Below are positions 17,889 to 25,946 of a stretch of DNA of 35,943 bases, piece after piece. The translations under genes and the position numbers were made by a program. Location: contig NHDG01000055.1 in NCBI GenBank assembly GCA_002167285.1, positions 1 through 35,943 of the forward strand, read 5' to 3'. The stretch comes from Planctomycetia bacterium TMED53 (lineage in GTDB: Bacteria; Planctomycetota; UBA8108; UBA1146). The notes below the pieces were generated by a model. That model did not search any database. It was not told the DNA's origin and saw only the letters and a list, made by a program, of their open reading frames with translations. Positions within the stretch are counted from its first letter, which is position 1; every line of letters begins with the position of its first letter.

Positions 17889-18473
17889 ATGAACTACGAT
17901 CAGGAATCCGACCTCGATGGAAACGACCTGGAAAAACAAACTCCTCAGCAGGAGCTTCTCAATAAATCGCAGAAGACCAGTAAGGTCTTCAATGGCTGCT
18001 TTGGGGTTTTCCTGATCCTGTTTTTCATCGCCTGGTATGTGGGAATCGGTTTCATATTTGAGGAAGCAAGCGAGGCCAAAGATGCGGCGAACTGGCCAAC
18101 AACCTCGGGCAAGGTTGTCGAAACGAAAGTCACATCTCACACCTCCAGGGGAAGTGGCAATCGGAAATCAAGAACGAGCTACACTCCGTTGGTTCTCTAT
18201 CGTTACAACGTCGCCGAGCAGGCACTCGAAAACGACGTCGTGCAGATGATGTCGTCCTATGACTCCCGAGCCGAGGCAAAGAAGGTGACAGCCCTGTATC
18301 CGGTCGGTTCCGAGGTCACCGTCTATTACAAGCTAGAGCAGCCAGGCACATCGGTGCTGGTACCTGGCATCTCGGATGAATCACAGCTGGTTCTAACCAT
18401 CTTCACCTACGTACCCATCACCCTGCTCTCTCTCTTTGTCCTGTCCTCGATCATCAAGCGGATGAGAAAGTAG
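17889..18473 (+). CDS. DUF3592 family membrane protein
   Basis: 194 aa. One membrane helix at about 33-55 and a second at about 166-188, with a soluble domain between them. The loop has the DUF3592 pattern: WPTTSGKVVETKV, YTPLVLYRYNV, then a YPVGSEVTVYYKLEQPGTSVL strand pair. The role of the family is unknown. The Shine-Dalgarno is weak. It follows the small dockerin protein closely on the same strand and is convergent with the cNMP-binding methyltransferase. Confidence 0.85.
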   Translation: MNYDQESDLDGNDLEKQTPQQELLNKSQKTSKVFNGCFGVFLILFFIAWYVGIGFIFEEASEAKDAANWPTTSGKVVETKVTSHTSRGSGNRKSRTSYTPLVLYRYNVAEQALENDVVQMMSSYDSRAEAKKVTALYPVGSEVTVYYKLEQPGTSVLVPGISDESQLVLTIFTYVPITLLSLFVLSSIIKRMRK

Positions 18474-18510
18474 CCGCCGTAAACAGTCCTTGTTTGTGAT
18501 TGACCAACCG

Positions 18511-19962
18511 CTACTCAGAATCTTTCTCACAACAAGCGAATAAGTTGAGCTTCTGCTCCTCATAGAGAATCTCGGTGCAATCTCGACCGAAGCTAGATTC
18601 TCTAAATAGACGATTCATGTCGTCTTCATCGCGATGAATCAATCTCCAGTCGAAGAGATGGTCCATCAGGGCCCTCGACCGATTTGACGTATGAAAATTG
18701 CCCAAGACAACACGCCCACCGGGTCTCAAGATCTGATGGATGTAATTCAGTAGTTTAACGACAAATCCATCGCTGAAGTAATCGATCAAACCAATGCTGT
18801 ACACCAAGTCCTGAGGAGAAACGTCCATCTCCTGGCGACCGAGGGACAAGTAGACCAAATTCAAATTCCTCAGGGTCATCCGCGATTCTAATCCCAATTC
18901 CTTGCGCCACTGATCGACGAATTCTAATGCTTGCTCATCGATATCGATGAGATTGCAGTTCACTTTGGAATCACTCCCCTTCGCCACGAAATGATCGTAA
19001 AGCTCTCTCGCTGGTCCACAGGCTAGACTAGTAATCTCGATCTGCTCCCCCGGCCTCATTTCGCAAGCTCGATCAATCTGACTAGTCAACAATCCTCTAC
19101 GATTCCTGACCGCCTGGCTGCAGCTTAGATTCAAAATCGCCTTGTCTAACAACGAACCCATCGACCCTACGCCTTCAGGATTATTTTGATAAATCCACTC
19201 GATGGTCAAAAAGTCTCCGGCATACCCCCGTGGCTTAGAGTAGGAACGTTCAGCGATTCTCGACAAGAAGAGGTACGGGAGCAACTCAGACATCAAGTGT
19301 CTGCCAATCTGATCGCAGCGAACTGTCCCTAGAGGACTCTCTGTGCCGATGAGGTCGTTGACAAATCCCTCTAGTTGATAAAAATCCTCAACAAACTGAT
19401 TTGATTCTTCCTCCGTCAATCCTCCAACACGGGTTCTCTCCACCTCTTCCAAATGCAAAAACTTTTCTTTAAAGCCACTTAAAGCCGATTCCAACTGGGA
19501 GGTCACCTCTGAATCGACTGGCTGCTCTTTACCGAACTTCGGCTGCAAATGGCGTGAATTATTTCTCAGCCTGCTTGCCATCAACTTCGCCATGGCAGCG
19601 TGGAACCTGGCGGAGAATCGAATATCAGCTTCCAGCTTTTTTTCCAAATGCTGCGACGAAATCTCTAACAACAAACTGTTTTCCTTTGCTCGAACAGTTG
19701 CTGTCGCTGCTCGCCTCTCAATAAATGACAATTCTCCTATAAATTCGCCTGGGCCAATGAGGGACAGCTCGTGACCAGGGAACTCCTCGGTATGAACCGA
19801 CAAAAGACCCTGCAATAAGATGTACAACTTCTCGAGATGCTCTCCCTGACCGATGATCTGAGTGTTCGCAATCACTTGGCGCTCAACACCTGAGCTCAAA
19901 ATCCAATCTCTGTCTTCCTCAGTAAGATCCTGTAAAAACTCAATCGTTTCAAAAACGGCCAT
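18511..19962 (-). CDS. Cyclic-nucleotide-binding domain fused to SAM methyltransferase
   Basis: 483 aa from ATG 19962, chosen because CGGAGGA lies eight bases upstream; the longer reading from 20019 has none. Residues 5-125 are a Crp-type cNMP-binding barrel with PGEFIGELSFIERRAATATV (71-90), which keeps the Gly-Glu and Arg-Ala positions that contact the cyclic phosphate. No helix-turn-helix follows. A helical linker (130-240) leads to KPRGYAGDFLTIEWIY (243-258) and a class I SAM methyltransferase with motif I SLACGPARE (312-320), the acidic LIDID (338-342) and LRPGGRVVLGNF. Proteins with this RGYAGD...ACGPARE pattern are often annotated as 3-hydroxypalmitate methyl ester (PhcB-like) synthases; that substrate is not shown here. 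Activity may be controlled directly by cAMP or cGMP. Divergent from the Rossmann membrane protein. Confidence 0.85.
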   Translation of the reverse strand: MAVFETIEFLQDLTEEDRDWILSSGVERQVIANTQIIGQGEHLEKLYILLQGLLSVHTEEFPGHELSLIGPGEFIGELSFIERRAATATVRAKENSLLLEISSQHLEKKLEADIRFSARFHAAMAKLMASRLRNNSRHLQPKFGKEQPVDSEVTSQLESALSGFKEKFLHLEEVERTRVGGLTEEESNQFVEDFYQLEGFVNDLIGTESPLGTVRCDQIGRHLMSELLPYLFLSRIAERSYSKPRGYAGDFLTIEWIYQNNPEGVGSMGSLLDKAILNLSCSQAVRNRRGLLTSQIDRACEMRPGEQIEITSLACGPARELYDHFVAKGSDSKVNCNLIDIDEQALEFVDQWRKELGLESRMTLRNLNLVYLSLGRQEMDVSPQDLVYSIGLIDYFSDGFVVKLLNYIHQILRPGGRVVLGNFHTSNRSRALMDHLFDWRLIHRDEDDMNRLFRESSFGRDCTEILYEEQKLNLFACCEKDSE

Positions 19963-20187
19963 GCTTGATTCCTCCGTGGAAAACGCTAGCAAAAAGTAAA
20001 TGGAAGTAATGTCAATCAAGGCTTAATAGCCTATGAGAACTCCAGTGAAAACCTAATGTGCTCTTACCCATTATTCGGAAACGTCTGTCCGAAGGACTCA
20101 GCAAATCGGATTTATTTCTCCTGCGCTGTTAGTCAGTAAATACCGCCAGAAGCTTCACTCATCAGAAATGCCGGAAAGAGCAAAAAA

Positions 20188-21174
20188 GTGGTACGATTCC
20201 TCAGAAAATCACTACCTCTGCTTTCTATAATACTTCTCAGCAATCCTGTTTCTTTGTTGATTCTCGGATTACTGAACCGCGCTTTATTAAAACCATTTCG
20301 ATCATGTTTCATTATCTACCCTGCTGAAAAAAAATACGCTGATTATTACTGCTTTGATTTTATGCACCACTTCTTTAAACACAGGCCTGTTGTATGCGGA
20401 ATATATTTCCAAGGTACATTTCCCGGACTGATACTCGGCATTTCAGCGACTGAAGAGGACTTCCAGCAGCCCGGATTCCTCAAAGATCTTAAAAACAAAA
20501 CGGATCGAATCGGTTTGCTAATCGGAACTTCCACGATCAGATACGCCGGCCTCTTGTCCAGCGAGATGCACCGGCAAAAACTTTCTACTTCACCACAGCT
20601 AAAGAGCAGATCCGCATCCATCAGTATGGTGGTATTCCGCGCTGAGAAATTATTAAGAGAAGAATTAGCCCTCGATAAAAAGACCCCAGTAATCCTACTC
20701 GGAGGTGGAGGCAGCGTAGGCACCCCATTGAAACACCTACTCAATGCGGCTGGTCGTCGAATCTATATCGTGGACCGCAATGATTCTCTTCCCGCAGCCA
20801 TTCAAGGAAAAAGAGCGATTCTCATCGATGTCGCCCATAAGGGCGCTCTAGAAGAACGCGTGTCGGAGTTATGGAGCGGCATCGTCATTCTCAATGAAGC
20901 TTACCCCAGCCCCACTCGCGCCATGCTGCAAAAGCTGGAAAGGTTAAAGATTCCGGTATTCCATCTCGCTGGGGTACGTGGCTTCGCACTCCCTACCTTC
21001 CCCCATGCCTACAATGGCGGAATCCCATGCTGCGGAATGAACGATAACGGTGACAGCGTACCGCTTATCAAGTACCTCACCTCTCCCTTACTGAGAGATC
21101 AAGTAATCGAGCTCATAGCGAAAGAGAATGCAGAAAACTGTTTTGATTCTGATTATCAAAGCATCGCAGCATGA
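20188..21174 (+). CDS. Membrane-anchored Rossmann-fold protein, unknown substrate
   Basis: 328 aa. GTG start with GGAAAGAG upstream; an ATG at 20168 is out of frame and runs only 20 codons. An N-terminal hydrophobic stretch (about 8-34) is probably a membrane anchor. The centre has a dinucleotide-fold loop VILLGGGGSVGTPL (about 169-182) followed by IYIVDRND with an acidic end to strand 2, as in NAD-binding dehydrogenases. A conserved-looking end FPHAYNGGIPCCGMND follows. I do not recognise the family. The gene and its upstream region are clearly more AT-rich than their neighbours. It shares a 225-base divergent promoter region with the cNMP-binding methyltransferase, so the two may serve one pathway. 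A short 5-bp inverted repeat (AGGCTTAATAGCCT, near 20020) lies in that region. Confidence 0.7.
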   Translation: MVRFLRKSLPLLSIILLSNPVSLLILGLLNRALLKPFRSCFIIYPAEKKYADYYCFDFMHHFFKHRPVVCGIYFQGTFPGLILGISATEEDFQQPGFLKDLKNKTDRIGLLIGTSTIRYAGLLSSEMHRQKLSTSPQLKSRSASISMVVFRAEKLLREELALDKKTPVILLGGGGSVGTPLKHLLNAAGRRIYIVDRNDSLPAAIQGKRAILIDVAHKGALEERVSELWSGIVILNEAYPSPTRAMLQKLERLKIPVFHLAGVRGFALPTFPHAYNGGIPCCGMNDNGDSVPLIKYLTSPLLRDQVIELIAKENAENCFDSDYQSIAA

Positions 21175-21335
21175 GCTTTTTCTTCGCACTTAATCAGCAT
21201 TCTAGATCATCACTGGTCTTTTAAAGGCATGGCTCAGCCTGGCTTTATCAATAACAGAACTTTCTGCAAAGACTTATTTTGATATGATAAATGATTGAGA
21301 TGCTAATCTATGATTTCAAGATATGAGTTAAGTCG

Positions 21336-22661
21336 ATGAAGATATTTCACAACTCCCACAGAAATTCTACCCAAAAGCTCCGTCACGCTTTTTTGGCCAC
21401 AGCAATGACCTTGTCGTTGCTATTGGCTACGTCGAGTTATGGACATGCTTACGATGTCTACCTACTCAAGATGGAAACACCGGCTATTCCGCTTCCGTAC
21501 GTCGAGTTGATTCTTGATAGTCAGTTTGGCAGTCCCATTTCTGGTTGGTCAATCACGATATGTCACGAAGCTGGCCAAGTAGAGTTAAGTGCGCTAAATC
21601 CCGGTACCGCGATCACCGATTTGTCCTCACCCCCAGATTTTGAAGCGATCACCCCTTTTGCAAATGGGTTCACCGTTGACTGTGTTATCGACACTTCATT
21701 CGTGACCACTTTGCCCGTTGATGCATATCACCAGCTATACACCATCGATTACGAGTGGGTTCCCAGCGGCTTCCAGTGGTCTGAATTAGACTTCTGCACG
21801 AGTCCCAGCGGCCCCAATGGAACACTGATTAATTCTGGCGGGAACTCGTACGCTCCCTTCACTTTTGATACGTTCATCTTTAATGGTGTTGTTGATCCTA
21901 TCGCCTTCTACCAAATCCCTCTCTCATCGGGGACGTATGACGCTGGCAGCGGCGCCGGCGAAATCACCATCGAACCAAGAGTTTTCCCTGGTCTGATTCC
22001 AACTTTTGAGCTGGAAGGCTTGTCGATGGCGGTCTCCCATGACTCCATATTGCTGCAAGTCGATAGCGTTGAACCCGCAGGGGAATTCGCGCAGCTTTTT
22101 GGTGGCAGCGGGCCTGAAATTGTATTGGTGGAAATTTTTGACGACGGCTGGGTCATCGATATGACTGTCGATACTACGGGTTCCAATATCGTACTTCTAA
22201 ACGACCTTGTCACACCTGTGCACGCAACTTACTCGACGATTCCGGCTGCAATCACTCCTGGCAGTTGCGTAGCGAGCTGGTTGCGATTTGATAACTCTAT
22301 CGGAGTTGGCAACGAGTTGGATTTTGTTGGGTTCGGCAGTGAAGTACCGCTCTTCGAAGACAATGTACTGGTGCTGACTCCCGTAGCGGTCTCCTTCTTA
22401 AGAGGAGACGTTAATGACGATTCTACTTTGAATTTGGCAGATGGTATCACTCAACTAGGGGCGCTCTTCTCCGGAACCGGGCCACTCGATTGCACAGATG
22501 CCGCCGACACCAACGACGATGGTAACTTCAATATCGCTGACACCATCTATCTGTTGAGCTTCCTTTTTACGGCGGGGGCACCTCCGCCCGCACCATTTCC
22601 AGATTGCGGACTGGATCCGACGCCTGATTCCCTCGGCTGCTCCTCTTCAGCGTGCCCGTAG
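21336..22661 (+). CDS. Secreted protein, two cohesin-like modules plus dockerin-like tail
   Basis: 441 aa. Signal peptide with a basic N-region and cleavage near GHA (about residue 38). Two beta-rich modules of about 150 residues follow (about 40-195 and 200-350). Each begins with a YVELILDS- or FELEGLSMAVSHD-type strand and contains the SGWSITICHEAGQVEL pattern often seen in planctomycete cohesin-like domains. The end is the dockerin-like tail: FLRGDVNDDSTLNLAD, DTNDDGNFNIAD, a Pro-rich PDCGLDPTPDSLGC and terminal SSSACP. The Shine-Dalgarno is weak. It is probably a cell-surface or extracellular structural/binding protein. A 160-base gap separates it from the Rossmann protein. Confidence 0.85.
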   Translation: MKIFHNSHRNSTQKLRHAFLATAMTLSLLLATSSYGHAYDVYLLKMETPAIPLPYVELILDSQFGSPISGWSITICHEAGQVELSALNPGTAITDLSSPPDFEAITPFANGFTVDCVIDTSFVTTLPVDAYHQLYTIDYEWVPSGFQWSELDFCTSPSGPNGTLINSGGNSYAPFTFDTFIFNGVVDPIAFYQIPLSSGTYDAGSGAGEITIEPRVFPGLIPTFELEGLSMAVSHDSILLQVDSVEPAGEFAQLFGGSGPEIVLVEIFDDGWVIDMTVDTTGSNIVLLNDLVTPVHATYSTIPAAITPGSCVASWLRFDNSIGVGNELDFVGFGSEVPLFEDNVLVLTPVAVSFLRGDVNDDSTLNLADGITQLGALFSGTGPLDCTDAADTNDDGNFNIADTIYLLSFLFTAGAPPPAPFPDCGLDPTPDSLGCSSSACP

Positions 22662-22686
22662 TATAAAAAAATTGGAAAAATCGGTC

Positions 22687-22726
22687 CGGACCTCCTGCTC
22701 TTCCTGATATAGGGGCAGGAGGTCCG
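22687..22726 (+). promoter_or_regulatory. Hairpin that sequesters the ribosome binding site of the CitE-like gene
   Basis: CGGACCTCCTGC (22687-22698) pairs perfectly with GCAGGAGGTCCG (22715-22726). Pairing can extend inward through TCTT/AGGG with two G-U pairs, giving about 16 bp around an 8-base loop. The Shine-Dalgarno AGGAGG (22717-22722) of the gene that starts at 22728 lies wholly in the 3' arm. No T-run follows, so it is not a standard terminator. This looks like a translation-control element. Confidence 0.6.
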
Positions 22727-22727
22727 C

Positions 22728-23621
22728 ATGAATACCAGCGCGATATCGCCAAAAATGGGCCCCCACAATTTCCGCTGCTTGATGTTCGTAAAAGCGAGCA
22801 TCACTGCCAAAAAACTGCGCTCTTTGCCCCCTCAAGCCACGCTGATCTTGGATCTTGAGGACAGTATTCCCACTGAAGAGAAAGCTCAACAAAGGCAGAA
22901 GGTTCGCCGTCTCTTCGAAATGGGTCTGTTCCGAGACCGCTCTGTCATCCTACGAATCAACGGCCCTGACCAACCGATTGAAATGCGCTCTGATTTATCG
23001 GAGTGCCTTCACAAAGACCTCAACGGCATCATGGTTCCGATGGTTCAAAGTGCGACTGAGCTGCGCTGCATTGGGGAGCTGCTGAAGCACCGTGAAGAGA
23101 ACCTGAATTGGGGACAAGGCCACTTTTCTCTAATTCCCCTGATTGAGCGCCCAGGTGCGGTGCTCGCATTGGAAGAAATTTCCAGAAGCTCCAGCCGTAT
23201 CGCTGCATTGGCATTTGGGCACGTTGATTACTGCGTGGAGATGCATTCAGAGATCGATGAGGAATGCTACGCCGATGCGCAGATGAAGGTCCTTCAAACA
23301 GCTCGAGCTTGCCGGCTTTCAGCAGTCTCAACCGTCTACCTGGATCTGGCCAATGATGAGGGTTTCAAACTGCAAAACAAACGCATGAAAAAACTGGGAT
23401 TCGATGGTTGTTTTGCTCTCCACCCACGACAAGCAGAGATGGCTGCAAAGATCTTCTGCCACACTATGGAAGAGATTGAACATTCCAAGCGAGTAATCGC
23501 AGCTTGTCATGAACAAGGGACGATCGCCATTCTCGATGGTGAAATGATTGGCCCTCCTATGCTGAAGATCGCCGAGAGAATCTTACAAGAGCACGCTCTT
23601 GCAAAGAGAGAAGTCGCGTAA
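22728..23621 (+). CDS. HpcH/HpaI-CitE family acyl-CoA lyase
   Basis: 297 aa, usual length for the CitE/malyl-CoA lyase branch. TIM-barrel, Mg-dependent enzymes that cleave or form beta-hydroxyacyl-CoA (citramalyl-, malyl-, beta-methylmalyl-CoA). Visible: RCLMFVKASITAKKL at the N-terminus, ILDLEDSIPTEEK (metal-side acidic block), SVILRINGPDQP, the Glu metal ligand in SLIPLIERPGAVLALEE, FGHVDYCVEMH, and FDGCFALHPRQAEMA. The start ATG is five bases after AGGAGG, which is buried in the hairpin at 22687-22726; an ATG ten codons in is a fallback. The stop codon overlaps the next start (TAATG), so it is translationally coupled with the first MaoC-like gene. Confidence 0.88.
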   Translation: MNTSAISPKMGPHNFRCLMFVKASITAKKLRSLPPQATLILDLEDSIPTEEKAQQRQKVRRLFEMGLFRDRSVILRINGPDQPIEMRSDLSECLHKDLNGIMVPMVQSATELRCIGELLKHREENLNWGQGHFSLIPLIERPGAVLALEEISRSSSRIAALAFGHVDYCVEMHSEIDEECYADAQMKVLQTARACRLSAVSTVYLDLANDEGFKLQNKRMKKLGFDGCFALHPRQAEMAAKIFCHTMEEIEHSKRVIAACHEQGTIAILDGEMIGPPMLKIAERILQEHALAKREVA

Positions 23622-24718
23622 TGCGTGGTGAAATCCCTAAATACGGCCTCGATCTGAAGACCGCTCGGACTGGTCAAATTCTCGAGAGCCCCTATGAGAT
23701 CACCGTCGACGATTCTTGGCGCTGCCAATGGCAATCGGTATTTCCAACTGCAAGCAAATTGACCACTAGCCGAGAATACGCAAAAGCTTGTGGCTTCAAC
23801 GCGATTCCGATTCCGCAAGCGATGCTACTCAATATGACTCTTTGCTTCTCAGTCGAGCCCTTCTCCCAAAGTTGCAGACTCCATCTGGGTTTAGAAAATG
23901 CTCGGCAGGAACTTCCGGCTAGTTTTGGAGATACATTCCGCAGCTTCACGAAAATTGAATCCTTGGCAAACACTTCAAGGGGTGATGCAAGTGTGATTCA
24001 CACCACTCACATTCTGGTCAACCAGAGAGATGAAAGAGTTTTCTCGCTAAAGAAAAGATCTTATTACGAACCTCTCCCCAATAACGATGTGATAGAGCCG
24101 ATTCAAGAAAGCGATGGGATGGCTTCTCACTTCGAAACTCCAACAAAATCTCTGATCGATCATTATGACGGAATCAAAGAATTTCCATCCGCTCAAATCG
24201 AGCCTCTGAAGGCGGGCCGCCTCATCATTCACCCAATGGTGCGCCCCTTGGGATGGTCTGAGAATCTCGCATTGTCCACGACTTACCGAAACACCCACCC
24301 AATCCATTGGGATTCAACAAGCTATGGCAGGGACGGCATCGTCGTCTGTGGAGGATTCGTTCAATCGTTGGTATTTGCTACTGGCGATCGAGAAATCCGC
24401 CAGGTTCTCGATGAAACCCTAATTCATTCTTCCCATATCAATACTGTCACTCCCGAAGATGGCATCGGTTCTATCTCCAAGATCTTGGAAATTGAAAATA
24501 TTTCTGATCGCTTGGAAAGAGTGACACTGAAAACCCTTGGGCTAAAAAATGTTGACGTATCAAAAGAGCTCTCCTCATTGGAGATTCCAAACAAGCTCTT
24601 GAATTCAGATCCTTTAAAACCATCTGAAATTGAACTTACTTGCTCGGATCAGTGCCCTGAGCTTGCTGGAAAAATCGCCATGCAGGCAACCCGATCGATT
24701 TTACGACCCCGATATTAA
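23621..24718 (+). CDS. MaoC-type double-hotdog hydratase, copy 1 (mesaconyl-CoA hydratase-like)
   Basis: 365 aa. Length and layout fit the double-hotdog MaoC group that includes mesaconyl-CoA hydratase/beta-methylmalyl-CoA dehydratase. N-half: GQILESPYEITVDDSW, GDTFRSFTKIESLANTSRG, THILVNQRDERVF. C-half: HPIHWDSTSYGRDGIVVCGG, which holds the catalytic Asp/His pair of MaoC hydratases and the R-Y-G-R/D-G-I-V pattern of the mesaconyl branch. Starts inside the stop codon of the CitE-like gene. The pair fits a hydration-then-cleavage sequence (unsaturated C4/C5-CoA to hydroxyacyl-CoA, then lyase). Exact substrate is inferred from the pairing, not shown. Confidence 0.85.
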   Translation: MRGEIPKYGLDLKTARTGQILESPYEITVDDSWRCQWQSVFPTASKLTTSREYAKACGFNAIPIPQAMLLNMTLCFSVEPFSQSCRLHLGLENARQELPASFGDTFRSFTKIESLANTSRGDASVIHTTHILVNQRDERVFSLKKRSYYEPLPNNDVIEPIQESDGMASHFETPTKSLIDHYDGIKEFPSAQIEPLKAGRLIIHPMVRPLGWSENLALSTTYRNTHPIHWDSTSYGRDGIVVCGGFVQSLVFATGDREIRQVLDETLIHSSHINTVTPEDGIGSISKILEIENISDRLERVTLKTLGLKNVDVSKELSSLEIPNKLLNSDPLKPSEIELTCSDQCPELAGKIAMQATRSILRPRY

Positions 24719-24770
24719 ACTTCGGGGAGGTGTGCAGGGTTGGGGAACCTGAAAGTGGATAGCGACGTTT

Positions 24771-25946
24771 ATGCGAAAAGAAACAAAATGGAAGCCGCCC
24801 GGTTCATTGGAGACCCTATTGAACCAAGCACCGTTTTCGTCCAGCGGATTTGACTTGAACCAGTCATCTCCCGGTCAGATCTTAGAAAGTCCACACGAAA
24901 TCACCGTTGAAGATCATTGGCGGAATCAGTGGGCCTCAATTTTTCCCGCTTCTCAAAGAATCCACACCAGCATCGAATACGCCAATAGCTGTGGTTTTCC
25001 CGAGATCCCAGTCCCTGCGGATTTACTTCTAAACATGGCTCTTAGCTTCTCGCTCGACCCGCTTTCTGACTACTGCCGTTATCAGCTTGATATCGAAAAT
25101 GCACGGCAGGAGGCATTGGTTCAGGTTGGCGACACTTTAAAAAGCTATTCTCGAGTAGAAGAGGTCCGCAACACCAGCCGTGGTGATGCCAGCGTCGTAT
25201 CGATGACTCACATTCTCGTTAATCAACGAGAGGAAAGAGTTTTTACTCTTCTGATGCGCTATTACTTTGATCCCGTAGAGGTCGAACCGAAAGCTCTGCA
25301 ATCCGAGGAACCCCATCCAGCGATTCATCACTTCCAACGTGCTGCTGAATTTTCCAGTGCGCGGTTTAGCAAAGTTTCACAATTCCCTGTAGCACCACAC
25401 TCACCCTTAAGAACGGGTGATTTAATTTTTCACAGGGGAAGCCGACCCATTGCATGGTCCGAAAATCTCTCGATTTCTACTCTGCTACAAGAGTCCCATC
25501 CGATTCATTGGGACACTCATCGCTACGGCCGAGAAGGCTTAATCATCTCTGGAGGATTGATCCACTCATTGGTATCAGCGATCAGCAATCGTGATTTCCG
25601 TCAAGTGATCGATGAGGTCGTCTTGCACTGTTCACATCTCCAGCCCGTCTCACCTGGTGACCAGGTAGGGGCCATTAGCCGAATTCTTTCGGCGGAACCC
25701 ATCGATTCCAGATTGGAAGCGGTAAGAGTCAAAACCCTGGGGCTTAAAAATTTCTCCTCAATAAAGAATCTGGAGGATCGCTTTCCTTCACGATTACTCA
25801 AGGAAAAACAGCGCTCTCGAAGAGAGATCGATGAGATCTGTACACAGGAATCTCCCCAACTGAATGGAAAGATTGTCCTTCAGTCGGTTCGTACTTTGAT
25901 TCGCCCGAGGATGAATTCCGACCTCAAAACCCAATCGCCAGATTGA
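24771..25946 (+). CDS. MaoC-type double-hotdog hydratase, copy 2
   Basis: 391 aa, a paralogue of the gene before it. The two share long stretches: GQILESPxEITVxDxW, xxGFxxIPxP, DIENARQE/LGLENARQE, NTSRGDASV, THILVNQRxERVF, HPIHWDxxxYGRxG, VKTLGLKN. About half the residues are alike by eye. This copy has a 17-residue longer N-terminus and a longer linker. The catalytic HPIHWD block is intact. The Shine-Dalgarno is weak and 52 bases separate it from copy 1. Its last 23 bases overlap the 3' end of the convergent outer-membrane protein gene. Either the copies handle different acyl-CoAs or they form a heteromer. Confidence 0.83.
   Translation: MRKETKWKPPGSLETLLNQAPFSSSGFDLNQSSPGQILESPHEITVEDHWRNQWASIFPASQRIHTSIEYANSCGFPEIPVPADLLLNMALSFSLDPLSDYCRYQLDIENARQEALVQVGDTLKSYSRVEEVRNTSRGDASVVSMTHILVNQREERVFTLLMRYYFDPVEVEPKALQSEEPHPAIHHFQRAAEFSSARFSKVSQFPVAPHSPLRTGDLIFHRGSRPIAWSENLSISTLLQESHPIHWDTHRYGREGLIISGGLIHSLVSAISNRDFRQVIDEVVLHCSHLQPVSPGDQVGAISRILSAEPIDSRLEAVRVKTLGLKNFSSIKNLEDRFPSRLLKEKQRSRREIDEICTQESPQLNGKIVLQSVRTLIRPRMNSDLKTQSPD

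Noticed and set aside
22687-22726. Reading the hairpin before the CitE-like gene as a terminator
   Set aside because: No T-run follows the 3' arm, and the arm contains the Shine-Dalgarno directly before a start codon.
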